A DNA stretch of 64,000 nucleotides from JASLCR01 sp964384345 (GCA_964384345.1 CAYLKD010000005.1:9776-73775); one strand, 5' to 3'; counted from the stretch's first letter, positions 45,650 to 55,830 are shown. Program-made: numbers and translations. Notes: generated by a model from the sequence alone, not told the origin.

Positions 45650-46282
45650 TTACTTTTTTGAGAACTTTTTGATGATTCGCGCTCGAGTTTTTTCATCACG
45701 CAAGGCGTGTACGATAGGCGCCGCGAATGATATGACAATGACCGCTACTATCACAGGGACGACGAGGATCTCAATATTAATGCCTCGCGCTTCCAGCCAT
45801 GCACCTGAGTAGTACCCAATGAGTGGAATACTTCCTGCCCACAGTAGTGCACCGATGGCGTTAAAGAGCATGAGTCGGCGATATGACATATTCGCAACTC
45901 CTGCAACTATTGGCACAAACGAGCGAACTCCTGGCACAAAACGTCCGAGAATTATTGCTTTTCCACCATGTTTTTCATAAAACTGCTGTGCTTTTTCGAC
46001 GTATTCATGGCGAAACAGGAGGCTATCTTCTTTTTTAAGCCAACGCTTGCCAAGGCCTTTTCCAGTCCAGTACCCGATTGTTACACCTGCGAAATTGGCA
46101 AAAAAGATGGCAAGTATTGCAATACCAATACTGAAACTACCTTTAGCGGCTAATAATCCAGCAGCAAAAAGGAGCGAATCACCCGGCAAGAAGAAGCCAA
46201 ACGGGAATCCGCTTTCAATAAAAATAACGAGGGTGATGCCAATAAGGCCGAGATTTAAGATAAGATCGTTTAGTACGTGCAT
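45650..46282 (-). CDS. DedA family membrane protein
   Basis: A 210-aa protein with the VTT/SNARE-associated domain: ESGFPFGFFLPGDSLLF, GYWTGKGLGKRW, GGKAIILGRFVPGVRSFVP and the conserved Arg and Gly residues, plus several membrane helices. Some DedA proteins flip undecaprenyl phosphate or phospholipids. ATG at 46282 is chosen over the earlier one because TGTTACAAT lies 7 nt upstream. Its start is 79 bp from that of rplY on the other strand. Confidence 0.9.
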   Translation of the reverse strand: MHVLNDLILNLGLIGITLVIFIESGFPFGFFLPGDSLLFAAGLLAAKGSFSIGIAILAIFFANFAGVTIGYWTGKGLGKRWLKKEDSLLFRHEYVEKAQQFYEKHGGKAIILGRFVPGVRSFVPIVAGVANMSYRRLMLFNAIGALLWAGSIPLIGYYSGAWLEARGINIEILVVPVIVAVIVISFAAPIVHALRDEKTRARIIKKFSKK

Positions 46283-46361
46283 TAGACTAATTGTAACAGA
46301 TGTGATAGTATTATTTCTAGACAAATTAACTCCGAAAAGGTATCCATAAGAAAGGAAAGAA

Positions 46362-47081
46362 ATGGGAGATAAACTATCACTCAATTTGGACGTGCGAACC
46401 GTCCACGGAAAAAAAGTCGCATCACTGCGCAAACAGAGCATTGTTCCAGGAGTCATTTACGGCCCGGGTATTGATCCGATCAGCGTCCAAGTAGCCGAGA
46501 ACGTCATCGAGAAAACTTACCGTCAAGCTGGCACATACACTCCAGTGCACCTTGTTGTAGACGGCAAACGAAAAATCGCTATGATCAAAGAGGTTGATCG
46601 CGATCCTGTGCGCGGCTTGATGCGCCACATTTCATTTCACGCTGTTAACGCAAAAGAAACCGTTATTGCTGAAGTGCCAATTCACCTTATTGGTGAAGGT
46701 GAATCAGAAGCAGAAAAGAATGGTTTAGTCATCCTGCAGACGCTTGATAAAATTCAGATCAAAGCATTGCCAATGGATCTCCCTGACGCTATTGAGATCT
46801 CAGTACTCGAGCTTAAGGAAGCTGGTGACAAGTTGACACTTGCCGATGCAAAACTTGCTGATAACGTCGAATTTGTTGAACATGACAGTGGGCATGGCGA
46901 CGAGGACGAAGGTGAGAAACACTCTATTACTGAGCTTCAAGTTGCTAGTGTCTGGGAACCAGGAGCCTTGCAGGCTGCAAACGAGTCTGCTGCAGGATCA
47001 GCAGAAGATGAGTCTGAAGTTACATCAGACAATGGTAGCGAAGAAGAAGCTGCCAACACAGTCGAAAAAACTGAAGCCTAA
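46362..47081 (+). CDS. rplY: 50S ribosomal protein L25/Ctc
   Basis: A 239-aa long form of L25, which binds 5S rRNA. The L25 domain (GKKVASLRKQSIVPGVIYG, MIKEVDRDPVRG, HISFHAVN) is followed by the TL5/Ctc beta domain, and a tail of about 60 acidic residues. GAAAGG lies before the ATG; TATTAT about 40 nt further up. Confidence 0.93.
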   Translation: MGDKLSLNLDVRTVHGKKVASLRKQSIVPGVIYGPGIDPISVQVAENVIEKTYRQAGTYTPVHLVVDGKRKIAMIKEVDRDPVRGLMRHISFHAVNAKETVIAEVPIHLIGEGESEAEKNGLVILQTLDKIQIKALPMDLPDAIEISVLELKEAGDKLTLADAKLADNVEFVEHDSGHGDEDEGEKHSITELQVASVWEPGALQAANESAAGSAEDESEVTSDNGSEEEAANTVEKTEA

Positions 47082-47105
47082 ACTACTTGTTTCAAAGTTA
47101 TCCAT

Positions 47106-47130
47106 AATACAGCCTCGTTGAGGCTGTATT
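47106..47130 (+). terminator. Terminator after rplY
   Basis: AATACAGCCTC and GAGGCTGTATT form a perfect 11-bp stem with a GTT loop, 24 bp after the stop. Confidence 0.8.
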
Positions 47131-47163
47131 GCTTATTTCACACAATTGTGATATAATAATAAT

Positions 47164-48546
47164 ATGAATGAGAAAAAACCTGACTTTCTCAAATACCGTG
47201 CTCGGGCTGCTTCACTTTTACTACTGGGAGCACTAGCAGCTGGCAATGCATGGAGTTACGATGCTGCAGCGGAGCCTCCATTTGCTACGGGCGGGAATCC
47301 AAGTTCATCAATGAGCTATGTATACCGCAATCCGCTACTATACCCAGATGTGGACGTTCTGGCGGTAGATACGCCAGATGGTAAACCAACCTATAGTGAT
47401 ACTACTATCACCGATGCGGTTGACGACGCTGACAAGAAAATACGTCTTGCAACAAGTGGTGATGTCCGATTTCCTCTTCACGATATCAGTCACATCTCTA
47501 TCCAACCTAAAGGTAGAGCGTCAACTTCAGACAGAGGTAGTATCCCGTGCTATACGTACGAACAAGCTGAAAGTGCAATTCGATCGCATCGACTTCAATC
47601 TCACCTCGGCGAATCTGCGCTCGTCATGCTTGTGTTTGATGGTGTCAAAGGCTGCTCGTACTACCCGAGTGATACACGATATGCAGCTGGCGGATATAAG
47701 GGTTCACTTGATGGACAACCTTATATTGTAGAAAATGAGCTTGGACATGAAGTTCATGAGCTCGGACATGCTTTGGGACTTGCTCATACGAAGCAGATAA
47801 ATACCTATACAGCTGATGGGCGACCATTTCAATCGACATTTGATGCGGTTGATTTTGCGCCAATGCGTTACGAGCTATCAAATGGATTATCTGCATCCGA
47901 TAATCGACCAAAATCGAACGCTGAGAGACTGCGTTTGAAGGAATATTCGTCAAAGATGAGTGTTATGGGGTCGTTGTCTAAAAACGAACGGAAGCAGCTG
48001 TTCACCGCCGACGAGCTGTATAACATTGACCCTGAGAGATTCAAGATCATCGATATCGCGAATGAGCCAGCCGAATATACACTCTCTATGAGTCCAGGAG
48101 GGGCTGTTGGAGTTCGCATTCCAGTTGATCCAGAAAGCACTCTTAAGCAGTTAGACCCTGAAATAGATAGTGTTGTTATAGGGCTTGATATGTCACAGTA
48201 TGATGAAACTGCGCAGAATTTAGATGACCCTACTGCCTTACAGGGTATTGTTGTCTCATCAAAAACAAAAAATAGTGAGTATACGCTACGGAATGAAAAT
48301 CTGAACACAAGAACTAAAGCGCGCGAATACGCTAAGACGACAAATTTCTTGGGACCAAAAACTCTCGAAGTAATGACATTCGGTGAGTTTAGTGACTACG
48401 TTTATGTCGATTCAGCAGTAGATATCATTGTCAGTGTAGCGCAAAACGAGCAAGGTGATGTAATCGTAAAAGTTGATAATAAACTAACATCAAAAAATAA
48501 TAGATTGTGGCTAAAAAAGGAAATGCTGCGCAGACTTTCCTCTTAA
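47164..48546 (+). CDS. Exported matrixin-like zinc metalloprotease
   Basis: A 460-aa protein with an N-terminal signal peptide (AASLLLLGALAAGNAWSYDAAA). The zinc site is HELGHALGLAH within VHELGHALGLAH (HExxHxxGxxH) near residue 200. A downstream methionine (VMGSL) could be the Met-turn. The C-terminal half looks beta-rich. TATAAT lies 6 nt before the ATG. A secreted protease in a host-dependent bacterium might act on host surface proteins; this is inference. Confidence 0.8.
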   Translation: MNEKKPDFLKYRARAASLLLLGALAAGNAWSYDAAAEPPFATGGNPSSSMSYVYRNPLLYPDVDVLAVDTPDGKPTYSDTTITDAVDDADKKIRLATSGDVRFPLHDISHISIQPKGRASTSDRGSIPCYTYEQAESAIRSHRLQSHLGESALVMLVFDGVKGCSYYPSDTRYAAGGYKGSLDGQPYIVENELGHEVHELGHALGLAHTKQINTYTADGRPFQSTFDAVDFAPMRYELSNGLSASDNRPKSNAERLRLKEYSSKMSVMGSLSKNERKQLFTADELYNIDPERFKIIDIANEPAEYTLSMSPGGAVGVRIPVDPESTLKQLDPEIDSVVIGLDMSQYDETAQNLDDPTALQGIVVSSKTKNSEYTLRNENLNTRTKAREYAKTTNFLGPKTLEVMTFGEFSDYVYVDSAVDIIVSVAQNEQGDVIVKVDNKLTSKNNRLWLKKEMLRRLSS

Positions 48547-48553
48547 CAGCATC

Positions 48554-50329
48554 TTAATCTTCAATAAAGCCGCCGCTTTGGTGTCCCCAGAGTTTAGAGT
48601 AAATTCCTTTTCGGGTTAGTAATTTGCTATGCGTACCGTCTTCTACTATCTTTCCGTTATCTAAAACAATGATTCGATCAAGCTTAGCAATCGTACTGAG
48701 TCGATGAGCAATAACTATTGAAGTGCGGCCACGCATGAGAGTTTGCAGCGAATCTTGAACAAGCATTTCTGACTCACTATCGAGTGCGCTTGTAGCTTCA
48801 TCCAAGACGAGGATCGGCGCGTCTTTTAAAATAGCGCGAGCTATAGCGATACGCTGGCGTTGACCGCCTGACAATTTGACGCCGCGTTCACCAACGAGCG
48901 TATCAAAGCCTTGAGGTAAGCTCTTTATAAATGCGATTGCATTTGCCTGCGTTGCTGCTGTAATAATTTCTTTTTCTGTAGCATCAGGTTTTCCATATGC
49001 TATATTTTCTCGCAGCGTTCGATGAAATAGCATTGGCTCTTGAGGCACATATGCGATTTTTTTGCGAAGACTTTCTTGTGTAACGTCTTTGATAGATTGT
49101 CCATCAATACATATCTCTCCATGTTGTATATCTGAAAAACGTAAAAGTAATTTTGTAATAGTTGTTTTGCCGCTGCCAGATGGGCCAACTAATCCAACGC
49201 GCTGGCCTGGTTTGATTGATAAACTGAAGTCTTCGAATAAATTTGATGGATCTTCTTCGTGATGAAATGAAATTGCTTTAAATTCGACTTCACCTTTCGT
49301 GACTTCGAGTACATGAGTTGTGTGATCTTTTACGAGAGGAGAAAGTTGCAAAATTTGTGTCATATCATGAGCATCTCCCATTATGCGATTGTAATTGCGC
49401 ATAATATTATTCATCTCCCATAGTTGTCTCGCGACGGTAAAAGTGTAGGTAATCGCAAGATATATCACACCTACGGACGCCAGGTGATGCTCGGACGCCC
49501 AGACAGCCGCTACCAGTGCTCCGACATTGATGATGGCAAGTAGACTCGAGTAAACACTACTCACGCCTAAAAAGGCACGCATGGTACTCAGGCTTTTTTG
49601 ACGCCAAGCTTCAGTTCGATCACTTAAGGTAGCTAACTCGAGGTTTTCATGGCCATACGATTTGATAGTCATGACATTTGTAATTGTGTCAGCTATGTGA
49701 GCATTACTAGCGGTGCTAGCTTGTGCTTCTTCTCGTGTTCTTGTTGCCATAAATTTTGAACCATAGAATACTGCAGTACCGAAGATGACTGAAATGATCA
49801 CAAGAAATATTGCATATTGCCAAAAGATGAATGACATTATCGCAACAGCCGCTGCGATACTTGCAACCGTCGGCATCAGCTGGAATATACCAGTGTCCCA
49901 AAATCGCTCAAAAGCTCCTATGAACTTTGTAGTTTGTGAGACCAACGCACCGCCAAATCTATCACCATGAAATGACAAGCTCTGCTGAGTAAGCTGGGTA
50001 AATATAGTCGCATACAAATCTTTTTGAGCAGCGACTTCCATTCTCCATGCATTGAAAAGATTGATACGCCATCCAATAATCTCTCCGTAAATTTGTGTAA
50101 AAGAATAAATCATTATATATGATAATGAGTTTTCTAATGTGATTGTCCCAGCCTGGAGCTGCGTCAGCACGAGGGATATGATGTAGGGACCCACAAACGA
50201 ACCAATGATCACAGTTAATGCTGAATTAGACACAGCAGTTATTGTTTTAAGGCGATACTTCATCGCAGCCGAAATAAAAAGACGCATTATTTGTATCTGT
50301 GGATTAATTGTTTTTTCTATACGAGCCAT
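48554..50329 (-). CDS. ABC exporter (fused membrane and ATPase domains)
   Basis: A 591-aa MsbA/MDR-type half transporter. Six membrane helices in the N-terminal 320 residues are followed by an ATPase domain: GPSGSGKTTITKLLL (Walker A), Q-loop YVPQEPMLF, LSGGQRQRIAIARAIL, Walker B ILVLDEATSALD and H-loop IVIAHRLSTI. The ATG at 50329 follows GGGAG; the longer ORF start lacks such support. Substrate unknown (lipid, peptide or drug). Confidence 0.92.
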   Translation of the reverse strand: MARIEKTINPQIQIMRLFISAAMKYRLKTITAVSNSALTVIIGSFVGPYIISLVLTQLQAGTITLENSLSYIMIYSFTQIYGEIIGWRINLFNAWRMEVAAQKDLYATIFTQLTQQSLSFHGDRFGGALVSQTTKFIGAFERFWDTGIFQLMPTVASIAAAVAIMSFIFWQYAIFLVIISVIFGTAVFYGSKFMATRTREEAQASTASNAHIADTITNVMTIKSYGHENLELATLSDRTEAWRQKSLSTMRAFLGVSSVYSSLLAIINVGALVAAVWASEHHLASVGVIYLAITYTFTVARQLWEMNNIMRNYNRIMGDAHDMTQILQLSPLVKDHTTHVLEVTKGEVEFKAISFHHEEDPSNLFEDFSLSIKPGQRVGLVGPSGSGKTTITKLLLRFSDIQHGEICIDGQSIKDVTQESLRKKIAYVPQEPMLFHRTLRENIAYGKPDATEKEIITAATQANAIAFIKSLPQGFDTLVGERGVKLSGGQRQRIAIARAILKDAPILVLDEATSALDSESEMLVQDSLQTLMRGRTSIVIAHRLSTIAKLDRIIVLDNGKIVEDGTHSKLLTRKGIYSKLWGHQSGGFIED

Positions 50330-50527
50330 TGAGCGCTCCCTGTTTAGTTTGAGTAAGATATATAGAAGCTTCTTTGTGAACGTAGTGAAGCTATAAAGCA
50401 CTAGCGGACTAGCGTTAAAAACAGCCTAGTCATAATATCGTTTGATAATAACACGGTTATCTTTATTGGTCAATTTGATAGAACCTTACTTTTGAAGTCA
50501 CCTCAGTAAAATGGTATACTATAGTTA

Positions 50528-51433
50528 ATGCAAAAGATTTTACTCTATTACAAATTTACGCCAATATCGGACCCAGAAGTTACAAAGCTTTGGCAACAAT
50601 CATTGACCGGCAGTCTAAATCTGCGCGGACGAATTTTGATTTCAAAAGATGGCATAAATGGAACTGTCGGTGGAGAAATGGATGATCTCAAAGCCTATAT
50701 AAAAGTTACGAAGCAATTTCCTGGGTTCAAAGATATTGCTTTCAAATGGAGCGATGGCACGCGTGAGGATTTCCCACGCATGAGCGTTAAAACACGCAAA
50801 GAATTAGTAGGCTTTAAAAACAGCGAAGATGAATTTTCAGTTGACGAAAAAGGCGTAGTTGGCGGTGGCGTACACCTGAAGCCACAACAGGTTCATGAAC
50901 TTGTCGATAAATATGGTGACGATGTGGTGTTTTTTGATGGACGCAACGAACATGAGGCAAAAATTGGAAAATTTAAAAATGCGATTGTGCCAAATACCAA
51001 TACGTCACGTGATTTCATTGCAGAACTTGAAAGTGATAAATACGACGCAATAAAAAATAAAAAAGTCATAACGTACTGCACCGGTGGTATTCGCTGCGAA
51101 GTGATTTCAGCCATGATGAAAAAACGCGGCTTTGAAGACGTGTATCAAATCGACGGTGGCATCGTAAAATATGGTGAAAAATATGGTGACGACGGATTAT
51201 GGGAAGGCAGCCTGCGTGTGTTCGATGACCGAATGACCGTTAACTTTAGCGATCATACGGCGACCATAGGCGAATGCACGCACTGCGGCGGCAAGACCAG
51301 TAATTTCGAAAACTGCGCGTTAGCTGAGTGTAATGACCTGGTGCTGATTTGTGATACATGCCGAGAGAATCCTGATCTTTTGTTTCATACCGAAAACTGC
51401 AGAGTGAAAGAGTTTGCAAAACAGTCTGTGTAG
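50528..51433 (+). CDS. trhO: tRNA uridine(34) hydroxylase TrhO (UPF0176)
   Basis: A 301-aa protein with an N-terminal acylphosphatase-like domain (LLYYKFTPI, GRILISKDGINGTVGG) and a rhodanese domain with the catalytic cysteine in ITYCTGGIRCE. A cysteine-rich tail (CTHCGGKTSN, CDTCR) follows. TrhO makes 5-hydroxyuridine at position 34. TGGTATACT lies 7 nt before the ATG. Confidence 0.9.
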   Translation: MQKILLYYKFTPISDPEVTKLWQQSLTGSLNLRGRILISKDGINGTVGGEMDDLKAYIKVTKQFPGFKDIAFKWSDGTREDFPRMSVKTRKELVGFKNSEDEFSVDEKGVVGGGVHLKPQQVHELVDKYGDDVVFFDGRNEHEAKIGKFKNAIVPNTNTSRDFIAELESDKYDAIKNKKVITYCTGGIRCEVISAMMKKRGFEDVYQIDGGIVKYGEKYGDDGLWEGSLRVFDDRMTVNFSDHTATIGECTHCGGKTSNFENCALAECNDLVLICDTCRENPDLLFHTENCRVKEFAKQSV

Positions 51434-51478
51434 CCTCTGCTGGTAGAAGCTGATGACATAAGCGTATAATAATAGTAG

Positions 51479-52882
51479 ATGGGATTATTTGATCAACCGC
51501 TTGTGTGTGTCGACATTGAGACCGATGGAGCAAATTATGCTCGCGGTCACATCCTTGAAATTGCCGCAATTCGTATCGAGCATGGTCAAATCGTGGATAC
51601 GTTTTCGACGTTACTTAATCCTGGTATTTCCGTACCATATTTTATAACGAAGTTAACGGGAATCACTATCGAAGATCTGCAGCCTGCGCCTCAATTTGAC
51701 GATGTAGCTGAGCGACTGCTTGAGATTATGGAAGGAGCGATATTTGTCGCCCACAATGTGCGCTTTGACTATTCGTTTATAAAAGAAGAGTTTCGCCGAA
51801 TAGGATTGCCGTTTAGCCCTAAAATGCTCTGTACGGTGAAATTGTCGCGTGCACTGTATCCTTTGGAACGTTCGCACAAGCTATCGAGCCTCATTGAGCG
51901 CCACAGTTTTAGCTATGGTGCTCGGCATCGCGCGTACGATGATGCTCATGTACTGTGGCAATTCCTCGAACTGGTGACAGATCGATTTTCATCGCCAGTC
52001 ATTGAGCAAGCAGTAGCCCGGCAATTAGCATTACCGAGTCTACCACGACATATCAATGAGTCCGAGCTACGATTATTACCGACTGAGCCGGGAATTTATA
52101 TATTTGAGGACGAGGCACATGCACCTCTATATGTAGGTAAAAGTGTCAATATCAAGCGGCGGGTCATGGATCACTTTACGAGAGACACTAAAGAATATCG
52201 TGAATTTAAAATGGCGCAACAGGTTCACTTCATACGACATCAGACAACGGGCGGGGAGCTAGCAGCGCTACTGCTTGAATCGAGGCTCGTCAAAGAATTG
52301 CAACCGCTCTATAATCGCCGACTGCGTCGGCAGAAGCAGTTTGTCGTTGCAAAAGCGACGCGTAACGGCGATGGATATAACGCGCTTACGTTTCATGCAC
52401 TAGGTGAAATAGGAACAAATGATTTTGCTTCCGTTGTCGGAATCTATGAAACTAGAACCAAAGCAAAAGCAGCAGTTTTGTCAGCAGTGAGAACTTTCGA
52501 TCTGTGTCCGAAACTCAGTGGCATCGAAAAGGCAAACGGATCATGTTTTTCGTATCAACTACGAAAATGTCACGGCGCCTGTGTGGCAAAAGAGGAGCCT
52601 ACACACTACAACAACAGGCTTAAGTTAGCGTTTGAACGTACGGCTATCGAACTCTGGCCATACGATAGTGCCATTTCGATAAGCGAGCGGCAGGCGCATG
52701 ATGAAGGGCTGGTAGTCGACAATTGGCGTATCATTGGACAATTTGATGTGCGCGATGAGCAGTTAACTGTCCATAAATACGAAGCCATTTTTGATATCGA
52801 TGCGTACAAAATTTTGCGAGCGTTCCTTCTGAACAAAAACCACGCTCTTTCTATTCGTCCGTACTTGAAGGTCGGTGTATAG
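51479..52882 (+). CDS. DnaQ-type exonuclease fused to GIY-YIG (UvrC/Cho-like) nuclease
   Basis: A 467-aa fusion. Residues 1-170 are a DEDDh exonuclease like the Pol III epsilon subunit (VCVDIETDGAN with D12 and E14, and RAYDDAHVLW). Residues about 195-285 are a GIY-YIG domain (EPGIYIFEDEAHAPLYVGKS, NIKRRVMDHF, LLESRLVKELQP). The C-terminal third has CPKLSGIEKANGSCF and a CHGAC motif found in similar fusions. Such proteins are known in actinobacteria and elsewhere and are thought to act in repair. TATAAT lies 8 nt before the ATG. Confidence 0.88.
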   Translation: MGLFDQPLVCVDIETDGANYARGHILEIAAIRIEHGQIVDTFSTLLNPGISVPYFITKLTGITIEDLQPAPQFDDVAERLLEIMEGAIFVAHNVRFDYSFIKEEFRRIGLPFSPKMLCTVKLSRALYPLERSHKLSSLIERHSFSYGARHRAYDDAHVLWQFLELVTDRFSSPVIEQAVARQLALPSLPRHINESELRLLPTEPGIYIFEDEAHAPLYVGKSVNIKRRVMDHFTRDTKEYREFKMAQQVHFIRHQTTGGELAALLLESRLVKELQPLYNRRLRRQKQFVVAKATRNGDGYNALTFHALGEIGTNDFASVVGIYETRTKAKAAVLSAVRTFDLCPKLSGIEKANGSCFSYQLRKCHGACVAKEEPTHYNNRLKLAFERTAIELWPYDSAISISERQAHDEGLVVDNWRIIGQFDVRDEQLTVHKYEAIFDIDAYKILRAFLLNKNHALSIRPYLKVGV

Positions 52883-52889
52883 TACACGT

Positions 52890-53288
52890 ATGACTATACT
52901 AATTGCAATTATCGCGGCGGGCATCATCATGGGCATGCTTGACTTTGTCTGGCTGAAATATCTTTCGAAAGATTTGTACCAAAAAGAGATCGGCAGCTTG
53001 CTCAGAGAGAAGCCAAGTATGGTCCCTGCGTTGATTTTTTATTTTATTTACGTGATTGGCGTGGTGACTTTTATAGTTATTCCTGCCGTTGACAGTTCAA
53101 GTTGGATCGAGGCTTTACTTCGTGGAGCGATGTTAGGGGTGGTTGCCTATGCTACCTATGATCTGACGAATTTAGCAACGCTAAAGAACTTCAGTAAAAC
53201 TATCGTCTATATTGATATTGCATGGGGAGCTTTCATTACCGCGGTCACCGCTGTCGGTGCATATGCTGCGGTGCAAATTTTAGGATAA
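52890..53288 (+). CDS. DUF2177 membrane protein
   Basis: A 132-aa protein with four membrane helices, beginning MTILIAIIAAGIIMGMLDFV. The family pattern DFVWL and YATYDLTNLATLK is present. ATG at 52890 follows TATAGT by 6 nt. Function unknown. Confidence 0.82.
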   Translation: MTILIAIIAAGIIMGMLDFVWLKYLSKDLYQKEIGSLLREKPSMVPALIFYFIYVIGVVTFIVIPAVDSSSWIEALLRGAMLGVVAYATYDLTNLATLKNFSKTIVYIDIAWGAFITAVTAVGAYAAVQILG

Positions 53289-53385
53289 AGACATAGCTCC
53301 TTGTATTGGTCTAGCTAATCATAGCTTTATTTTGTTACACTGGAGTGTAAGATAACCACAAAAGTGGTGTTAGAGGGGAATCAAG

Positions 53386-55776
53386 GTGGCGAAGTATTTG
53401 CATAGACTGGGCGTGTTTGCTCATCGAAATCCATGGAGAATTGTTGCGATCTGGTTGGCGCTGATCGCAATTCTTGCTTTGAGCGCGCATCAATTTATGA
53501 AGCCGACAAGCAGCGCGATAACGATTCCTGGAACGCAGGCGCAACAAGCAATTGATCAGGCAAATAAACTATTCCCTGAGAGTGGTAAAGGATCGGGCCG
53601 TATCGTCTTTCATAGTCTCGATGGAACGAAACTGACTGACTACGCCGACAATATTCAAAAACTACTCGATATAGTGAGCAAAACAGAAGGCGTCAGTAGC
53701 GTGGTGAGCCCACTAGAGCAAGCATCATTTATTGATACAACAGGCACGATCGGCTACGCATCGGTACAGCTTGATAAAGGTGCTGGCGCAGTCGAGCAGA
53801 ATACGCTCGATAAGGTGAATGACGCTGTTGACGCAGCTCGTCAAAGTAAACTCGAAATCGAAATCGGTGGCGGACTCGTCAGTCAAGCACCAGGTGAGAT
53901 TATTGGCGTCGGTGAAGTCGGAGGCGTAGTACTTGCGTTGATAGTCTTATGTGTCACTCTTGGCTCTCTCGTCGCTGCCGGTATGCCGATCGTCAGTGCG
54001 TTGGTTGGTATCGCTATAAGCACACTTGGATTATTCTCGCTCAGTCAGGTGATTAGTATTAATACGACGACACCGGTACTTGGAATTATGCTTGGGCTCG
54101 CTGTTGGTATCGATTATTCGCTCTTTATCATCAACAAATACCGTATGCTTCTCTTTGAAGGTTATAGTTTTGAAGCTGCATGTGGTCGCGCGCTCTCAAC
54201 GGCGGGAAACGCGGTGGTGTTTGCAGCTCTCACGGTCGTGATTGCGCTCGCTGCTCTTGTAGTTGTACAGATACCGTTTATGAGTTTGATGGGACTTGCT
54301 GGAGCGAGTAGTATTGCTGTTGCAGCGTTGGTATCATTGACGGTAGTGCCTGCATTACTCGGTATAGCAGGAGCGCGAGTCTTTACAAAAAAACAGCGTC
54401 AGAAAATCCTTGTCGCTCAAAAGCATGGCCCTAAAAAAGTAAAAACAATAAATCATTCGTCATTTTGGTATAAGTGGGGCGCCGCGATCACAAAACATCC
54501 GCTCGGAGCATTGGTAGCTGCTACTATCATAGTTATCGTGGTAGCTATACCGGCAAAAAGTTTGCAACTTGGTCTACCGACCGATCAATATGCGGCTGCG
54601 ACCACGACAGAGCGAAAAGCCTATGATTTGATCACCAAAGGGTTTGGCGTGGGAACAAATAGTTCACTTCTCGTCGTCGTGCAGGGTCTTCCGGCGGTAA
54701 GTGCGGCGGATAAAGCTACCGTTCGCCAGCAAGCTGAAAAACCCTATCAAGAGCAGGTCGCGGCAGCGACGGCAAAACAGCAAGCGTACTTTGCTCAAAA
54801 AGCTGCAGCCGCCAGCACACCAGGCGAACAGTTGGCTTTGCAACAAGAAATAGCGGCGGCTCAGCAAGCTGGTCTCGAGCAACAGGCAAAAGCCCAGGAA
54901 ACAATTTCAGCAACTGTTGCGCAATACGCCAAATATGTCCAAATCAACAAGGTAAGCGAAAATATTGCTCATTATACTGAAGTTGCCCAAGCCGTGCCTG
55001 CGGTTGTAGTCGACAACGGTACAGCTGGCCTGATTCAGGTAGTACCAAAATCAGCACCTTCTGATCCAGCTACCGACGCTTTGATAAAAGATTTGCGCGA
55101 CCCACAAAACCAAACTACGCTGTCAGATGCAAAATCCCTTTCGTATGCAGTTACAGGCGCTACGGCGCTTCAAAACGATGTCAACAAGAAACTCGCTGAT
55201 GCGTTGCCTGTGTACCTCGCGGTTGTCATCGGATTGTCATTTATTCTTCTCACCATAGCCTTTCGATCGATTCTCGTACCGGTCACAGCTACGCTTGGAT
55301 TTATATTGTCAGTGCTTGCGATGTTTGGTGCGTTGGTGGCTGTTTTTCAATGGGGCTGGTTCGGCATCGCGGATGCTCCGGGTCCGATCGTAAGTTTTAT
55401 TCCTATCATTGCGATCGGCATTTTGTTTGGGCTTGCTATGGACTACGAGTTTTTCTTGGTTTCTGGAATGCACGAATCATATACACATTCTAAAAAAGCC
55501 AAGCAAGCGGTTTTGCATGGATTTGCTGCTGGAAGTAAAGTTGTCACCGCCGCGGGCGTGATCATGATCAGTGTGTTTGCTGGATTCATTACCAACCACG
55601 ATGTGACGATTCAGGCCATTGGTTTTGGACTCGCGATTAGTATACTAATCGATGCATTCTTCATTCGGATGACAATCATTCCTGCGTTAATGACGTTACT
55701 TGGTGACAACGCGTGGTGGTTACCGAAATGGCTTGAACGATATCTACCGCATGTATCTATTGAAGGTGAAGAATAG
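53386..55776 (+). CDS. MMPL/RND family transporter
   Basis: A 796-aa membrane protein with two RND halves. Helix 1 is near 17-36, a set of five or six lies at about 180-340, one near 370, and the last set at 600-790. The conserved GLAVGIDYSLFI and GLAMDYEFFLVSG are the proton-relay segments of MmpL proteins. The second outer loop contains an Ala/Gln-rich coiled coil. GTG start with GAGGGG upstream; TGTTACACT gives a leader of about 40 nt with a small hairpin (ACCAC/GTGGT). It probably exports lipids or envelope material. Confidence 0.9.
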   Translation: MAKYLHRLGVFAHRNPWRIVAIWLALIAILALSAHQFMKPTSSAITIPGTQAQQAIDQANKLFPESGKGSGRIVFHSLDGTKLTDYADNIQKLLDIVSKTEGVSSVVSPLEQASFIDTTGTIGYASVQLDKGAGAVEQNTLDKVNDAVDAARQSKLEIEIGGGLVSQAPGEIIGVGEVGGVVLALIVLCVTLGSLVAAGMPIVSALVGIAISTLGLFSLSQVISINTTTPVLGIMLGLAVGIDYSLFIINKYRMLLFEGYSFEAACGRALSTAGNAVVFAALTVVIALAALVVVQIPFMSLMGLAGASSIAVAALVSLTVVPALLGIAGARVFTKKQRQKILVAQKHGPKKVKTINHSSFWYKWGAAITKHPLGALVAATIIVIVVAIPAKSLQLGLPTDQYAAATTTERKAYDLITKGFGVGTNSSLLVVVQGLPAVSAADKATVRQQAEKPYQEQVAAATAKQQAYFAQKAAAASTPGEQLALQQEIAAAQQAGLEQQAKAQETISATVAQYAKYVQINKVSENIAHYTEVAQAVPAVVVDNGTAGLIQVVPKSAPSDPATDALIKDLRDPQNQTTLSDAKSLSYAVTGATALQNDVNKKLADALPVYLAVVIGLSFILLTIAFRSILVPVTATLGFILSVLAMFGALVAVFQWGWFGIADAPGPIVSFIPIIAIGILFGLAMDYEFFLVSGMHESYTHSKKAKQAVLHGFAAGSKVVTAAGVIMISVFAGFITNHDVTIQAIGFGLAISILIDAFFIRMTIIPALMTLLGDNAWWLPKWLERYLPHVSIEGEE

Positions 55777-55830
55777 ATTTTATCGAAGTGCTCATGATGC
55801 ATTTGCCAAAAGGCATCAGCTGATACTCTG

